Shown piece by piece: positions 33,889 to 46,994 of a DNA stretch of 64,000 nucleotides (position 1 is the first letter of the stretch; each line of letters begins with the position of its first letter). This stretch comes from Diplolepis rosae. Its lineage: Eukaryota > Arthropoda > Insecta > Hymenoptera > Diplolepididae. Made by a program: the position numbers and the translations under genes. Under the pieces are notes generated by a model. The model ran no database searches and had not been told where the DNA came from. It saw only the letters and a list, made by a program, of their open reading frames with translations. The stretch lies in the NCBI GenBank assembly GCA_030998225.1, contig JAPYXD010000391.1, forward strand, positions 806,001 to 870,000. The letters are read 5' to 3'.

Positions 33889-34756
33889 TTGAGAGCCTGA
33901 ATGCTTCACAGAAGAAATATTACTTCTGCTATTTTAAAAAAATAAAAATAGTAAAAATATTAATAATACGAAATTCATACAAAACTCAATTGTAAAAAAT
34001 GAATTATATGATTTAATTCACTACGAAAACCCAATTATATGAAATTTTATTTTCAACAATTAAAGAAGACAATACCAACTTTATAAACAAAATTTAAAGA
34101 CAAAATCTCTGCAAAAGAAATTTAAGGGAATTGACAAATGTTTCAAAGATGTCAAACGCAGTTTCTTCCGCGAGTGCGAACGTCACTTTCATTCTAACAT
34201 TCCTGCTCCTCCATACCTTTATTTATACTGGTAATACATCGTACGTATAACCACCCTCTTTCTATATTTATTCGTGTTTTGAAATATAAGTAATTTATCT
34301 CGCCATTTTCTTGTTTGCTTTTCTTAAGATATTCTAAAAATTGTTTTCAATTTTTTAAGAAATTTAGAAAAATTTTATCAACCTTGAGAAACGAAAATAC
34401 CACCAGAAACCGATAATAATTTGTTTATAACTTTGGCCATAATCGCAGTGATTCATTTCAAAACAAGAATATTTCTCTTTCGGGTGTACAGATTTTCACT
34501 AGCCATTAGCTCATTACATAGAACTAATAAGTATTGCTTTTTCTTGACCATCCACCAACTCACGTGGATTTCTTTTAGTGTTAATGGGGAGTACAAATTA
34601 TAAATGTAGCACTCGAAAAATTGTGCTTTTATAAAAGAAATCTCAAATTATTTTTTATCAGACTAACGCCTTTGGATAAAGTTGAATTTCAGGCTGCAGA
34701 AATATACCTTTAATAGGAATAATATAAAATCTTGAAAAGAAGATTTCCGTTTAGAG
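33889..34756. other. Intergenic, LAMP1 3' flank
   Basis: AT-rich, no gene supported. Probably holds the LAMP1 3' UTR on the minus strand. Confidence 0.35.
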
Positions 34757-37700
34757 TTACATACTGAGATAGCCACGAGCCTGTGCGCGCCTACGTCCTA
34801 CCAAGTACGCGATTAATACAATTACTACTAGCGCTGCCAAGGCACATCCAACAGCTATTGGCACAACATCTGGAGTATCAAATGCACAGTCTTCAGCTGA
34901 AAAAAAAATTATAAATGAAAATATATGTAACATTCAAGTGACACTCCGATAAAAATAAATTAAATATTTGATATACGTACCGAGGCCGAAAGCCTCCTTT
35001 TTATCAGATTTGAAGGCTTGGAATTGCACGTCGTCTACTTTAACAAGTCCTACGGTTTCGTTTTTTCCTGCCTGGGTCAAGTTAAAACTTTGCAACTTCA
35101 GACAACGATAGGAGTTGCTCAATCCGGTTGAAAATTGTGGCTTCACGTGTTCGAAGTTCAACGTCATGTCTGGAAAAGAGATAGCATTATTGGTAAGTAA
35201 TTTAAATAATTTTTCAGGCATGTAATTATTTTTAGTTTTTTACTTACTTGATGTAGAGTTGAAGTTAGGCAGTTCCTGTGGCTGAATGGCGAGTGATATA
35301 CGGTTAAGATTGTAATTCTTGGTGGTGTCATTTTTAACAAAGTGAAGAGTGAACGAATCGTTGGAAGATCCTAAAGTCGAGTTCCACGAAAGTGTTATGA
35401 TTTGTTCAGTTTTACCACAGGTTCCATTTACAACTACTTTGTTCACTGGCAAGTTCATTACTTTCCAAGCTTTTGTCTGTAACAAAATTACACAAGCGAT
35501 AAATAAGAAGAAATTATTTTAAAAAACACACCTCAAAGTTTCTTTCACAAAGATAATAATAACTGTATTATTTAATTGCTCAATAATACATTTATCAGTT
35601 TTCAAATCTAAAAAAAATAATCATGAAAACCTTTAAATTTAAAAACAATAAAATGATAAAGCTTTATGATTTGAGATATTTTAGGTCAATTCCATAACAA
35701 TTTTTTGTTTATTCATGTCTTATATTAATTTTAAATTACATTTTCGTTATGCTAGATAATTTTTCATTAAAACATAAAACCACAAGCATTTGGACTGCGT
35801 TAAAAACTTGAATTTTACTGTAGCCAAAATCAAATTCTCAGTTTACAAAAAACAGAATCGTCTAATTTATCTTTTTTTACAAGTTTTATGGTTAAATTTT
35901 TCAATTGTAAGAAGAGAAATAGCTAAGATCTAAAAGAATGTATGCAGATTGAATTTCATATACAGGGTGATCCGCCAATAGTTATAAAGTTTTGAATGTT
36001 AAATTCTTTGTTAAAAACCAAACAAGAAATCATATTGACAAAATGCTGTGCCAATAATAGTTTTCAAACTATTAAGCATTGCAATTGGCAATACTAGAAA
36101 GAATTTTAAAAATCGCTAACAAAATCTATTTGAAAAAAATGTAAAATTACAGTGTTTACTCTCGATTCAATTTTATTTATTTTTAATCCAATTTTTCATT
36201 AAGGTCTAATTGATCAGGTTTCTTCTTCTGAGAAACTACTAGTTAACTATTGATAATATCATAATATCTTTTTATTTAGAAAGCAATTTTTGTAATTCGT
36301 ATTTAAATCGTGGGGAACTCAATGAACAATTGACGGTGATATGGTTTTCAACTTCATGTTGCTTTGCTAACAGTTTGTCTCTTATCTGGCTGAGAACTAT
36401 TTTTCTACTGATCTGAAGTGAATCTTCGTAAAAAAATTTGCGCAGTAAGGGGTTATAGGGGAGAAGCGGCGAAATTGGCGCGTCGTCTAAATTGGCGCAC
36501 CCTATTTTTCAGAAAATGATAACATAACAAAAAATAAAAATAGTTCTATCGTGTGCATTCTTGTATGATATGTATTTGATAGAAAACATTATAAAAATCT
36601 AATTGCTTAATACAGTTTTATTGCGATTAATCGTTTTTTGGCATAATGGTTATGTTCGAAGCCATTGAGTTAAATCGTTAAATAATAGTAATTCAAGGTG
36701 AATTAGATTAATGCAACGATTTTATAATCTTTGATATTTAATCTTACGATTAGGATAGAATATTTGTATGAAAAAATAAGCATTTTACGTAAAAAGTATT
36801 TAATTAATGAACGATACACTTGCGGCAAAATTGGCGCATACGAGATTCAAATCAGAGGCGAAGTTGGAACACGTGTTGTGTTTCTGGAAACCGGTGACTG
36901 AAGTCAAGTGCTCGGATGTTTATGATTGAAAATATAAAGAAGATAATAAGTACACAATTATTAATATATAGATATATACATTTAAATGTTGCTGGACTTT
37001 TCTGCTAATCTTTTTCTTAAGATTTTTTGTGACATGGGAGGTAATGTGGTTCGCAAAACTGATGTAACGACTTTGTAAGGTTATATTCATTTGAACAATC
37101 AGTGGTTAAATTTTTTTTTTAAGTTTGAGGTATTAAGGAATTTTAAAAGCGATTTTTAATAATTAATTTGCAATCTGACAGTGTTTTGAAAGTTTTCTCG
37201 ATTTTAAGATGTGAAAGCAATGTAAGTAAAAAATTTGTATTTTTGATTGATTGTTTCTATTATTTATAAGTCTTCTAAAGTTAATAATTGTATATACTTC
37301 TGATTACAAATTCAAATAATTCTCTATAAACATGATTTCAATTTAAATATTCACTTAAATATCCACAATTGCCAGTATTTTATTGTACAAATATAAAATA
37401 TATTTTAACTTTGGCTGGTTTATGTGAATAAAGGTATAAAAAACTTCACATATCTTGATATACTATCTCAAATTTAGTTTCAAATTATAACTACCTCTTC
37501 TCATCAAGCTTTGCTACTGAAATGTAATTCTAAATCTATGAAAATATAACTAATACGTGGCAAGAGAAGATTATAATATTAGTGCGTCAATTTACCCGAC
37601 ATGGCTGTGGTAAATTGACGCAGGTGCAGTCCTTCGGAAATCTGAATAAAAACCTGCTTTAATAATTTTCAATGCAATCTTTATCCATTGGAAAGTATAG

Positions 37701-40700
37701 AAAAGATATCCAGCTATTAAATAAATATTTTTTCATAATTTTTAGTCATATACTTTCTTTTTAAACTCGCACTTTCTATTAGGTGCGCCAATTTCGCCGC
37801 TTCTCCCCTATACAGTTAGAATTTTCAAAAAATCGATTTTTTTAAATTTAATTTTCGTAATGTACATATATTTAAGTACACACACAGAAAATTTCAAATC
37901 AATCCGGCGATTATTTTCGAAGTTACACGCATATTTGTAAAGATGTGTCAGAGCGTTTGTAAAGTGCTTGTGAAACTTTAAACGCATTTTTCTCAAAACT
38001 GTGTTTTTAAAGTCGGTGACCAAGATTTCTCGAAAACGGCTGAACCGATCAGTCTCAACTTTTAACACAAGCTTCTAGAATATATTTTTTAGTAATTAAT
38101 CAAAGATGTTTTTCACCGATAAATATTTCTTTTTTTGAGAAGCCGTCATTTTGTCAAAAAATGTTATTTTCCTTATTCCGTTGATTAATTACAAGATTAT
38201 ACATTTATTTAACGAAATCCGTTTGGTTTTTTTATTTTAGATGATCCAGTCTAGAGATATAGTGGTCACCGCAAGTCATCTTTTTTGAGAGGAGCTTCTG
38301 GAGATCAGCTATAGCAGCTGTAAAAATTATCATTTTTACAAATAAAAAATGTTAAAATGTAGTTAAAAGTTACCATAATATGTGTACACATTTTTGCATT
38401 AATAAATTTAAAAGTCTTCTCAGGAAAAAATCTTGAAAAATCGCTTTTTTTGGGCCTCCTGACTGTATATAACCCCGTAAGCTTACGGGCGCGCGGAAAT
38501 AATGAGTTTCTATCATCCAATTGCAATGCTTAATAGTTGGAAAACTATTGTTGGCACAACATTTTGTCAATATGATATCTTGTTTGGTTTTTAACAAAGA
38601 ATTTGACATTCAAAACTTTATGACTATTGGCGAATCACCCTGTATAATTATGAGCAGTATAATAAATGTCAGAGCCTACCGTCTTGTTCAAGGGGTAAGA
38701 AATGTTAAACTGAACAGCCATTTGAACGATAATGCAAATTTGATTGGTGCCATTCACGATCCATTTTCCAGTTGTAGGTTTTGGCACTGGAGTGGGTGGT
38801 GCGTTAGTTGTTGGAATTGATGGTGTTGTAGTAGTTATTGGCGTTGTTGTTTCAGGTGGAGCTTCAGAAGTCGTGGAAGTCGTGGAAGGTGTAGTCGGAG
38901 TAGGCGTAGTAGAATTAGGTGTAGTTGTAGTATGTGTAGTTGAAGTGGGTGGTGTTGAAGTAGGTGGTGCTGTAGTTGGTTCAGCTGTAGATGAGTTACT
39001 TGCAGCCGTAGTAGATGGTATTAGAGTTTTTTCATGATCGGCTGCATTACTTGGAATCGTAGTTAATGGTGCTGTAGTAGATGCAAGTGTAACCGTGTTA
39101 CTTGGATTTGTGTTGCTCGCACTTGTAGGCTTAGTAATTGGTTTCACAGTGGGATTGTTTTTTGAAGGATCTGTTATTTGTTCAGAACTCGATCTAAGAC
39201 TATCAGAACCAAGTGTAGCTTTTGTTTCAGAACTGATTGCACCATTTGCTGCTGTAAAAAAGAAACAAATAATGTAATTAATTTCCAAAAGTAGATGGTC
39301 TTATAATAAATTTTAGATTTTCTTAACTTATTTAAATAAATACTTTACTGTTTATATTATAAAATACTTTTCTTAAACAGAACTATCTAAAAAAAAAACT
39401 TGAAAATGATTATTTATTCACTGATAAAAATTTATAAAAACATTTTCAAAGCTCTCAAGTATGGAACGGTTTTTTATTTTGAACATATTGTCAAATAGGT
39501 TTTTATTTGGAGTTCTTGAATTAAATTTATCAGGAGTCAAAACCTTGCTCAGTTTTATTTATAGATTCTTGCACGCACAGATTCCATGAGTAACTGATAA
39601 AGGACCCGGGATATTAAATAACGTAACTTGAAGCGTTACATAGCCATGTTAAGCATAATTTGCAAATTGGCATTCTTTATCATTTCTAATGGTGCAGGTT
39701 TTCGAGTAATATGCTTTTGTTAAAGTAAATAATTTTTAAAAAAGGCTAATTTTAATTCTTACAACATTTAATGTTCTTTGAAACATTTTCTTATTTTAAT
39801 TCTTTCTAAAAATATTTTGTTACAAGGGAAATTGTATTTGCAAAAGCGAACATAAATCACTTTGAATATGATTACTTATTAGAAATATCTAGGTAATGAA
39901 TTATAGAAAAGTAATATGTAGAATTATTTATTGTATTGTAGAATCCCTGTCACACTGAGTATGAAAATATAGCATGAGTGAAAATCTTCGTTGCCATAAG
40001 CTAAAAACTCATATTTACACAAGCTCATTAATCAAAGGTCAAGTTTTGTTTTGATATTTTTTCAAATTTGTTTACAAAATTTAAAATATGCCTGAAGCTA
40101 TTTAGTGACATTCTTTTAATTAATAAAACTGATAACACGCTTGGAAATTCTTAGTATGATGTATTAATTTAATAAATATAATATAATATAAATAAATATA
40201 AATATATTTAATAAATATAACTAAATTTATTTTTCACTTCGAATTTTAAAGATTTCATGGTTCTTAATTACGACAATGTTGTTATCTGCCGTTTCTGGGT
40301 AGTTAAATGGCAATACAGGGGAAAGAGTTTGTGCTACAATATAAATATCTTAAGAAACAAAAACGAATGGCCAATGAAAAATAAATATACCTATAAATCT
40401 GAAATACTATATTTTTAATGCAGAATTATTTGAAAAATCACACAACTTAAGTGCACGATTTATTTTGCTTATCTTTAGTCTTATCTAATAGTGACGCAAG
40501 AACTGTCTACTATTTTTTTTAAACAACGGAATAAATAGTTTACTATAAAATTTGCTTTTAAGTACTTTATGAGCAATAATAAATTAATAAATAAAAAACA
40601 AAGTTTGAATAATAAATAACAAATAATATTAATAATTGTTTTTTGAAATTTCTAAAATACGTTCATAACTGACAGAAGATTACAATATAAAGAAAATAAT

Positions 40701-41428
40701 GTAGTCTAGGGTATGATTATAATTATCATAAAATGTACTTTTATCATATCATTTACATGAGTAGAATCGCTTTCAACGAACTGTTTGTTTCAAACAAAAT
40801 TTTATCTGCAATTTATCAATTACGAAGAAACAATGAAATAATAAGAAATTTAAAAAAAAAAGTTGTGGGTATTGAAATAAGAAAATTCTTGAAAGGGATT
40901 GAAGTAATTTTAAAAGATTGGACGAGAACGATAAGTCATCGAACTTAAATTCAATTGTATAAAGAGTTTGCAATTTAGGTGCTGACATTGCAGTCTCAAC
41001 ATGACATAATTATTTATAAAAAATTGAATAAACTCGTCTTATCTGATTATTTAAAGCGTATTCCTGCAAGACTTTTGTCTCTAAATTTGTAATCGCGAAA
41101 GCACGCAACGTAAGTAAGTCGTCAACGAAAAACAAACAAAGAAACATCTAAATTGTTTCGGGAACAAAGTATGTAGAAATCGGCAAGAAAAGGCGATTCG
41201 TGGAAACATAAAGACACTTGTAAATTTTATGCGCATGCAAATGAAAAGGCGTTTGCAGGCCATCATGAAAAACATAGTGCAACGTCATGAATACTTGCTA
41301 GAGAGTATGATTTTGGGGTTGAAAGTTCTGCATAAATAAAAGATCAGTCAATTAATTTATTAATGATCATAATTACCTGATAGAAGTATCGCAGCAGAAC
41401 ATACCAGAATTAGAGTATTTCGCAGCAT
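34757..41428 (-). CDS. LAMP1: Lysosome-associated membrane glycoprotein
   Basis: Type I lysosomal membrane glycoprotein. Coding exons: 41428-41377, 39251-38680, 35476-35248, 35169-34981, 34896-34757; 393 aa, all phases consistent. Residues 1 to about 20 are a signal peptide ([19 protein letters not shown]). About residues 40-170 are a mucin-like Thr/Ser/Pro-rich stalk ([20 protein letters not shown] region). A single LAMP luminal domain follows, with four cysteines in the contexts TNQICII, NGTCGK, YRCLKL and EDCAF, as expected for two disulfides, and several NXS/T sites ([16 protein letters not shown] region). Then a transmembrane segment ([20 protein letters not shown]) and a short tail [13 protein letters not shown], whose GYLSM is the GYXX-Phi lysosomal sorting signal. 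The 3.2-kb third-to-second exon intron contains nested transposons; the stalk repeats show as a Thr-rich codon run. Confidence 0.93.
35963..38642. mobile_element. 2.68-kb TIR element in LAMP1 intron, non-autonomous
   Basis: Ends CAGGGTGATCCGCCAATAG and its near-perfect inverse CTATTGGCGAATCACCCTG, with the inverted match continuing for about 125 bp (both arms contain TTGACAAAATG and ACTATTAAGCATTGCAATTG). TA lies on both sides, the expected Tc1/mariner-like target. No transposase ORF survives. The element ends 37 bp before the LAMP1 exon donor at 38679. A second element occupies its centre. Confidence 0.75.
36457..37810. mobile_element. 1.35-kb TIR element nested inside the 35963-38642 element
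   Basis: Ends TAGGGGAGAAGCGGCGAAAT and the inverse (GCCAATTTCGCCGCTTCTCC then CCTA). Sub-terminal AATTGGCGCACC / GGTGCGCCAATT words on both sides. TA or TATA duplicated at the junctions. Interior ORF-free. Its presence splits the outer element, so it is the younger insertion. Confidence 0.75.
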
Positions 41429-42329
41429 CTTCTCTAGTCTATCGATGATTGAACTATTATACTACCAGGTCTAATTAATACAAATCAGTCACCGAACAAG
41501 GACAGAAAGAATAAGCCACAATGTACGACTAATCAAGTCTACCAGATTCACTAGGTTGGAGAATGAATAGGTATTTAGGAAAACTGGGGACAGTTGGGGA
41601 ATACCAGAGAAATAGTTGCAAATGTAGATAAGAACAAGCTATAGAAAATAGCAGATGAGAAACGAGCACCGACTCTGTTAGCCGCTCACAAGGACAACTT
41701 ACTACTACGTTTCCATCAGAGTTAGGTAATGACACATCGAAAACTGTTTGTTACGTATGCGTCGGAAACAGATGCATTAAGGTGCCATCCCATGACTGCA
41801 GAAATCGAACAATCAATTATAGAACACCTTTGAGAAGAAAGAAATCTAAAGCTTTTCTGTAATTGGCTGTCCATTTTCTGCTATTTTGGGATTTCACCTT
41901 TATACGTGATTATATACCTAGAAAACGTAATAAATGTCGTATAGTTATTTCTATTGATAACCTATGTAAGCGTAAAAGAGGAATCAGACCTCTGCAAGCA
42001 GAGTAATGCATGGTAATATACAAGAGAAAAAGAGAACGACAATTTTCCTGTTTCCTTCACACTAATATGTTACCACCGTAATCTGCATGCAGGGGTGTAA
42101 TTCCTCCTTAAAGGTCTATTTACACTTTCTGTTGGTCGGTTGTCTGCCAGCAGATGCAAGAAAGAAGGACACATAGTTCTAAATTATCAAGAGTGAGATA
42201 AATGAAAATTCATTAGAGTAGGGAATTTTGTTTATCTCTGTTTTGTCCAATTGATTTAAATGCCCCTCTTTTTTGCGCCTGCCTCTAGACGACCGATCAA
42301 GAGAAGGTATAAATGCACCATGATGCGTT
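41429..42329. other. LAMP1 upstream flank
   Basis: Contains the LAMP1 promoter by position. No other gene. CTGCATGCAGGGGTGTAATT at about 42082 recurs as CTGCATGCAGAGGTGTAATG at about 48118, a shared repeat end. Confidence 0.35.
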
Positions 42330-43092
42330 GCATTCACGAAGGAATAAAAGAAGACCAAACTGCCATGAGAAACTTTTCCGAATCTGTCAGAAGCAACGGC
42401 ACGGTAAGTGTCCGGCTTCTAAGTTGAAACAAGTGGAAAGGAGGGCGCAAGTGCGCAGTTGTCCTCTTCTTACTCACGGGAAAATGTGCCAGTGAGACGA
42501 ACTTGTCAAATTGATCTATGCCAGAGAGGATGTTTATGTTGATATTTTGATTGCATCAAATGCAAAAAAAAATAAACAATATTTTATATTTATAGTTTGT
42601 TTATAGCACTTGTGAAATATTTGTGAATAAATTTTGGGATGAAAAACGTAAGTACCTTTTGAAATTGTAACGTGATAAAGGAATGATGGAAGTAACGTAA
42701 TTTCATTGTAAAGTTTTTATTTTTCGGAGCGTAAATATATTCGATATATACTTACCACTTTTATAATGCACTCCTTTAGCTTTATAGGAGTCCTGAGGTA
42801 ATAGTTTTTTATTTTTTTTAAACTCTAAATTGAAATTGAACAAATATCTGCCGCTTGCAAATGATCAAAAAATCAATCAACATAACCACTCTGACTTAGA
42901 TCAATTTGACAATTTGACAACTTCGTCTGACTCGCACATTTTCCGATGAGTAAGAAGAGGACAACTGCGCACTTGCGCACTCCTTTCCACTACTTTCAAC
43001 TTGTAAGCTGGGCATTTACCGTGCCCTTGCTCCTGCCAAGTCGCTTACACGGAGATAGGTCTCATTATTCCTTCGTGGTTGAATCATATATA
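42330..43092. repeat. Inverted repeat, arms about 185 bp, loop about 390 bp
   Basis: The left arm 42330-42513 and right arm 42905-43092 are inverse copies, for example GGGCGCAAGTGCGCAGTTGT then CCTCTTCTTACTC against GAGTAAGAAGAGGACAACTG. CTTGTCAAATTG closes each arm. The 60-codon plus ORF is not supported as a gene. Probably a foldback or MITE-type element; no clean target duplication found. Confidence 0.6.
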
Positions 43093-45120
43093 AGGATAGA
43101 GATGTGAAATTACCGGTAATTTATTTTCTGGTAATGCAACGTAAAAATTAAAGTTTTATTAAGGTTAATTACGGTAATGCTTTGCAGAAAGATTTTTCGA
43201 CGTAAAAATATCCGTCACATAACGATTGGTAACGCAACGGCAACACAAAATCATTCTGTATGAAAAATTGTAATTAAAAAAAAACATCATTTTTTCCAAA
43301 AATCAAATATATTAATGAAAATAATCGTCCCAAAATACATTTTCTTATTATTGTGCTGCTAAAATTACAAGCCAAATACTACGATGAATATATTAGTGTG
43401 TTTGTGTATTTTGTTACGACCCAGCGCTGCAGTTGGTTTCTCACTTATGTTAATGACGTAGCTGGGCTCTGATTCGTCGATCGTGGAATCCGTTCGCTGT
43501 CGTTGACTCGTTGACACGAGTACCCGCTTGGGAGGATTCGATGTTTGAAATAAATTTGACACTTATTTCACAGTTTAAATAGTCCCTTTGATATATTGTT
43601 AACAGTTTATAACAATATAATCACTTGATTGTTTATATGTATGACTATAAGGCCTTGCTGGCCTGATTTCCCAACAACTTTATAAGTCCGTTCTCGATCA
43701 AAAATTATTCTAAGTCCCAAAGTTTAATTTAATGAACAGAACGTCACAGATTTTGCTTTTGAAAAACGTTTTCAGAGTTGAAAATCTGCCGTTTTTGGGG
43801 TTTGCAGCAATATTTGTAATACGCGTTTGAGTATTGAGTAGTAGGCATTTTCCCCCTCTTTCCAGCCTTGAGCCAATCAAAATGAGGACGAAACGGCAAC
43901 GAAAATGAGAATATGACCAAAAATATAACCATCAGATAAATTCTTTCAGAATTTATGAGAATTTTGTTATTTTTTGTTTAACGTGTTAAACAACGAATAT
44001 GAATTAATACTGCAGTATGAAATCATCTCTTAAACTTTGTATGTACAATTTAATTTGAGCGGAAAGAAGTGGAAAACGAGAATTAAAAGGCTAATAATAT
44101 TATAGGTTATGTTCCAGACATTTAGTTTAAAGTATTATTGTGGAAATTATTGTATGGAAATCTTACATTTTTGTATTAAAGTTGGAATTACTTCGAATCA
44201 GTGAGAGTTAATAAAGGAATTTATTTGTTAAATTTTATAATTATAATGGTTAAATTATAATTATAATTTGTTGAATAAATAAAATTATATGTATATTATA
44301 TGTATATTACATAGATTATATTGTAAATATAATAAAGGATTTTATATATAATCTATGGCTATGGAGATAATATAAATTTGTGTATAACATTAAATTAAGA
44401 TTTTTAGTATTCAATGTACTAAATTCAAAATGAACCTGACGCTAAATTTCAACAATATATAATTTTAATATATTAACAGTAAAATTATTCTTAAGTTCTT
44501 CCTTATTTATAAGGATCGAAAAGGATCCTCTCTAAGGGATGAGGAGAAGTCAATGATTGAGAATGGTTATTGATAATAAGTATGTTTATTGACAATCAAA
44601 TTGAGAAACGAATAAGCATCATGGAATTGGAAATCGAATTGAAATTTAGATGTACCTTTGTAATTACCCCGAGTGAAATTTGTCTGATGATTTATTGAGT
44701 TTAGTGGAGCGAAGGTGGTCAGTTGAGTCTTCGTTGAGATCCTTGAGATAGTACTTGTTTGATGGGAAATTCGTTGTTGAGACGGTTGGTCTAGTCGATT
44801 CTTGATCCAAGTTTAGAGAGAATTTTGGAAGGTGATTCCCCTTCACTTTCTAATGTCGTTGAACTCAGCGTCGGCTAAGAATTCGTCTGAGTAGCGGTAA
44901 AATCTGATGAAGCTGGACTGAACTCGTAGTGTAGAGATAATGAAACTGGACTAAACTGAGCTGAACTCGCCGTGTAGAGATAATGGTACTTGACTCGCGT
45001 TGGTTACATTGTAGAATTTGGATGTCGACTAAGTTACTGAACTGAGCTCGCGTTGGTTACATTGTAGAAATTGGATTCTCTTGGGATTTTTGCCTTTTAT
45101 AGAACTTTTGCAAGGTTGCT
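43093..45120. other. Gene-free stretch, possible LTR-derived DNA
   Basis: No gene supported. TGTTACGACCC at 43412 and GGGACGTGACA ending at 45740 are imperfect inverse termini of the kind that bound Ty3/Gypsy LTRs, but no internal retroviral coding sequence and no matching target duplication is visible. Confidence 0.3.
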
Positions 45121-45123
45121 TAT

Positions 45124-45590
45124 GGTGGGAGCAAAACCAAGGTGTACCACCTTTGGTATTAAGATCGGATGAGTTGCCCTCTCTGATGACTCGTGCTCCA
45201 ATGAAATTCGTTACCTGGCACTAATGTCGCAATCTATTTTATCTGTTATTCGATTCTAACGAAAAGGTCAACTACTGTGGAAGTAAAAACAAGGTGTATC
45301 ATCTTTTCCATATTTGGTATTTTAAGATCGGATGAGTTGCTTTCTCTGATCACTTATGCTTCGATGAAATTTATTACCTGGCATTAGTGTCATAGTCAAA
45401 TATATCAAGTCTATTTTATCTGTTATTCGATTCTAACGAAAAGGTCAACTACTGTGGAAGTAAAAACAAGGTGTACGATCTTTTCCATATTTTGGTGTTT
45501 AAAGTCGAATGAGTTGCCTTTACCGATGAGTCACGTTCCGATGAAATTTATTACTTGGCGTTAATGTCACAGCCAAATATATCTATTTAG
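45124..45590. repeat. Three tandem repeats of about 150-175 bp
   Basis: Successive units begin near 45124, 45279 and 45455. Each has AACAAGGTGTA (first unit AACCAAGGTGTA), a GATGAGTTGC-like core, a GATGAAATTTATTAC-like word and GTNATAGTC/GTCACAGCC. The first two end in GATTCTAACGAAAAGGTCAA. Divergence between units is moderate, so this is not a recent array. Confidence 0.65.
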
Positions 45591-46994
45591 ATTTGCCTTT
45601 CGATTTTAACGATCTTCCTATTCTTGTTAGATTTTGCTGTTGAGTCAATATAATCAAGGACGTGGTAATGTTGCCTTGATCTCTTCATTGGTTTCTTAAT
45701 TTGTTTATTACTCTAGGTGGTAGAGTCGCGGGACGTGACAGTGCTATAAATATTGATAAATAATTATTTAAACCATAAATTCTTAAAATTCCCTTTATAT
45801 TCTCGGTTATATAACTTGAACTTAAATTCTCGAGAATTTAAGAACTCTAATTTTAATTCAAATTTCTGCCACTGCCTACATTATCGGAGAATCACTAGTC
45901 GCGTATCAATGTTACGTGTGACGCATTCGTACATTCAAAATGCTCTTATTGGTAGGGTTGTCGCCAATTAATTATGAACATAAACCCGGGAGTTTAAAAA
46001 GAAAATATAACCTTTAATAAATGTGAAATTATAATTTTATTAAGAAAGATTCACGTTAAACAAAATTAAAGCCAGAGCCGAAATAAATGTTTTAGAGTTA
46101 AAAGCAAACTTCTGACTGACTTCTTTCTCCAAGATCTAAATCTCTCGCGCTAGTCTATTCTCGCTAGCTAGATCTTTGATACTCCCCCACCTCACATTCA
46201 TCCAATTACCGCTTTACATTAAGTTTACGTTAACATACGTCACTCATACGTCCAACCAATAAGAAGGTCTTTATTCTTTATAGAAGGACCACCCTAAGTT
46301 CACAGGCTAGTTTAATAGCTTCCTAGAAAACCTTTTAAATCTCGAGTACGATTCAAATTTCTCTAAGACCTCACGCACTCGCTGTCAAGATAACTTTTAA
46401 TAAACATATCATTCACATATGATAAATTATACGTTGGAAAGTTCATTTGGTAATTAAATCTGATAATTCATTCGGCTTTTCGCTTACAAACGGTTTCTTA
46501 TATCTAAGTTTACATTTTATAAAACCTCGTGCTCGTCCAGGGTTCTCTGAAGCCTTTGCCACGACACTCAAATTTTATTTAGCTTTGATTACTCTATAAT
46601 TTCTTCGTCGTTCTCAAACTAAATATTATGACTTATAATATTAATCATTCCTAATCTAACTACGCACCGAGTGCAACCACTTCTCGAAATTTATGTTATT
46701 AGTTTCTCTTTGTATGCTTCTTCTTTATATTTTTTTACAGTAAGAAAAATTTCAAATATCAATTTATTGCAAATCTTAAATATTCAAATAATTCCGTGCA
46801 AATTTGTACCGGTAAGTGCTTCCCTCTTGCGCAGACACGAGCGTGGGATAGTCGCTCGTCACATCAGATAGAATACGTTGCCGACAGGTGTTCTCGTAGA
46901 CAATTTCAAACTTTTATATCGCCAATAAATGCAAAGTCTTTTTGCTCCTATGTATTTTCTGTCCGCACCGGTCAGGCAGACAGAGGTATAAATG
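45591..46994. other. Gene-free stretch
   Basis: AT-rich and without a supported gene or clear repeat, apart from the possible LTR-like terminus ending at 45740. Confidence 0.35.

Noticed and set aside
38744..39037. 97-codon plus ORF rich in Val and Gly
   Set aside because: Antisense shadow of the Thr-rich mucin stalk of LAMP1.
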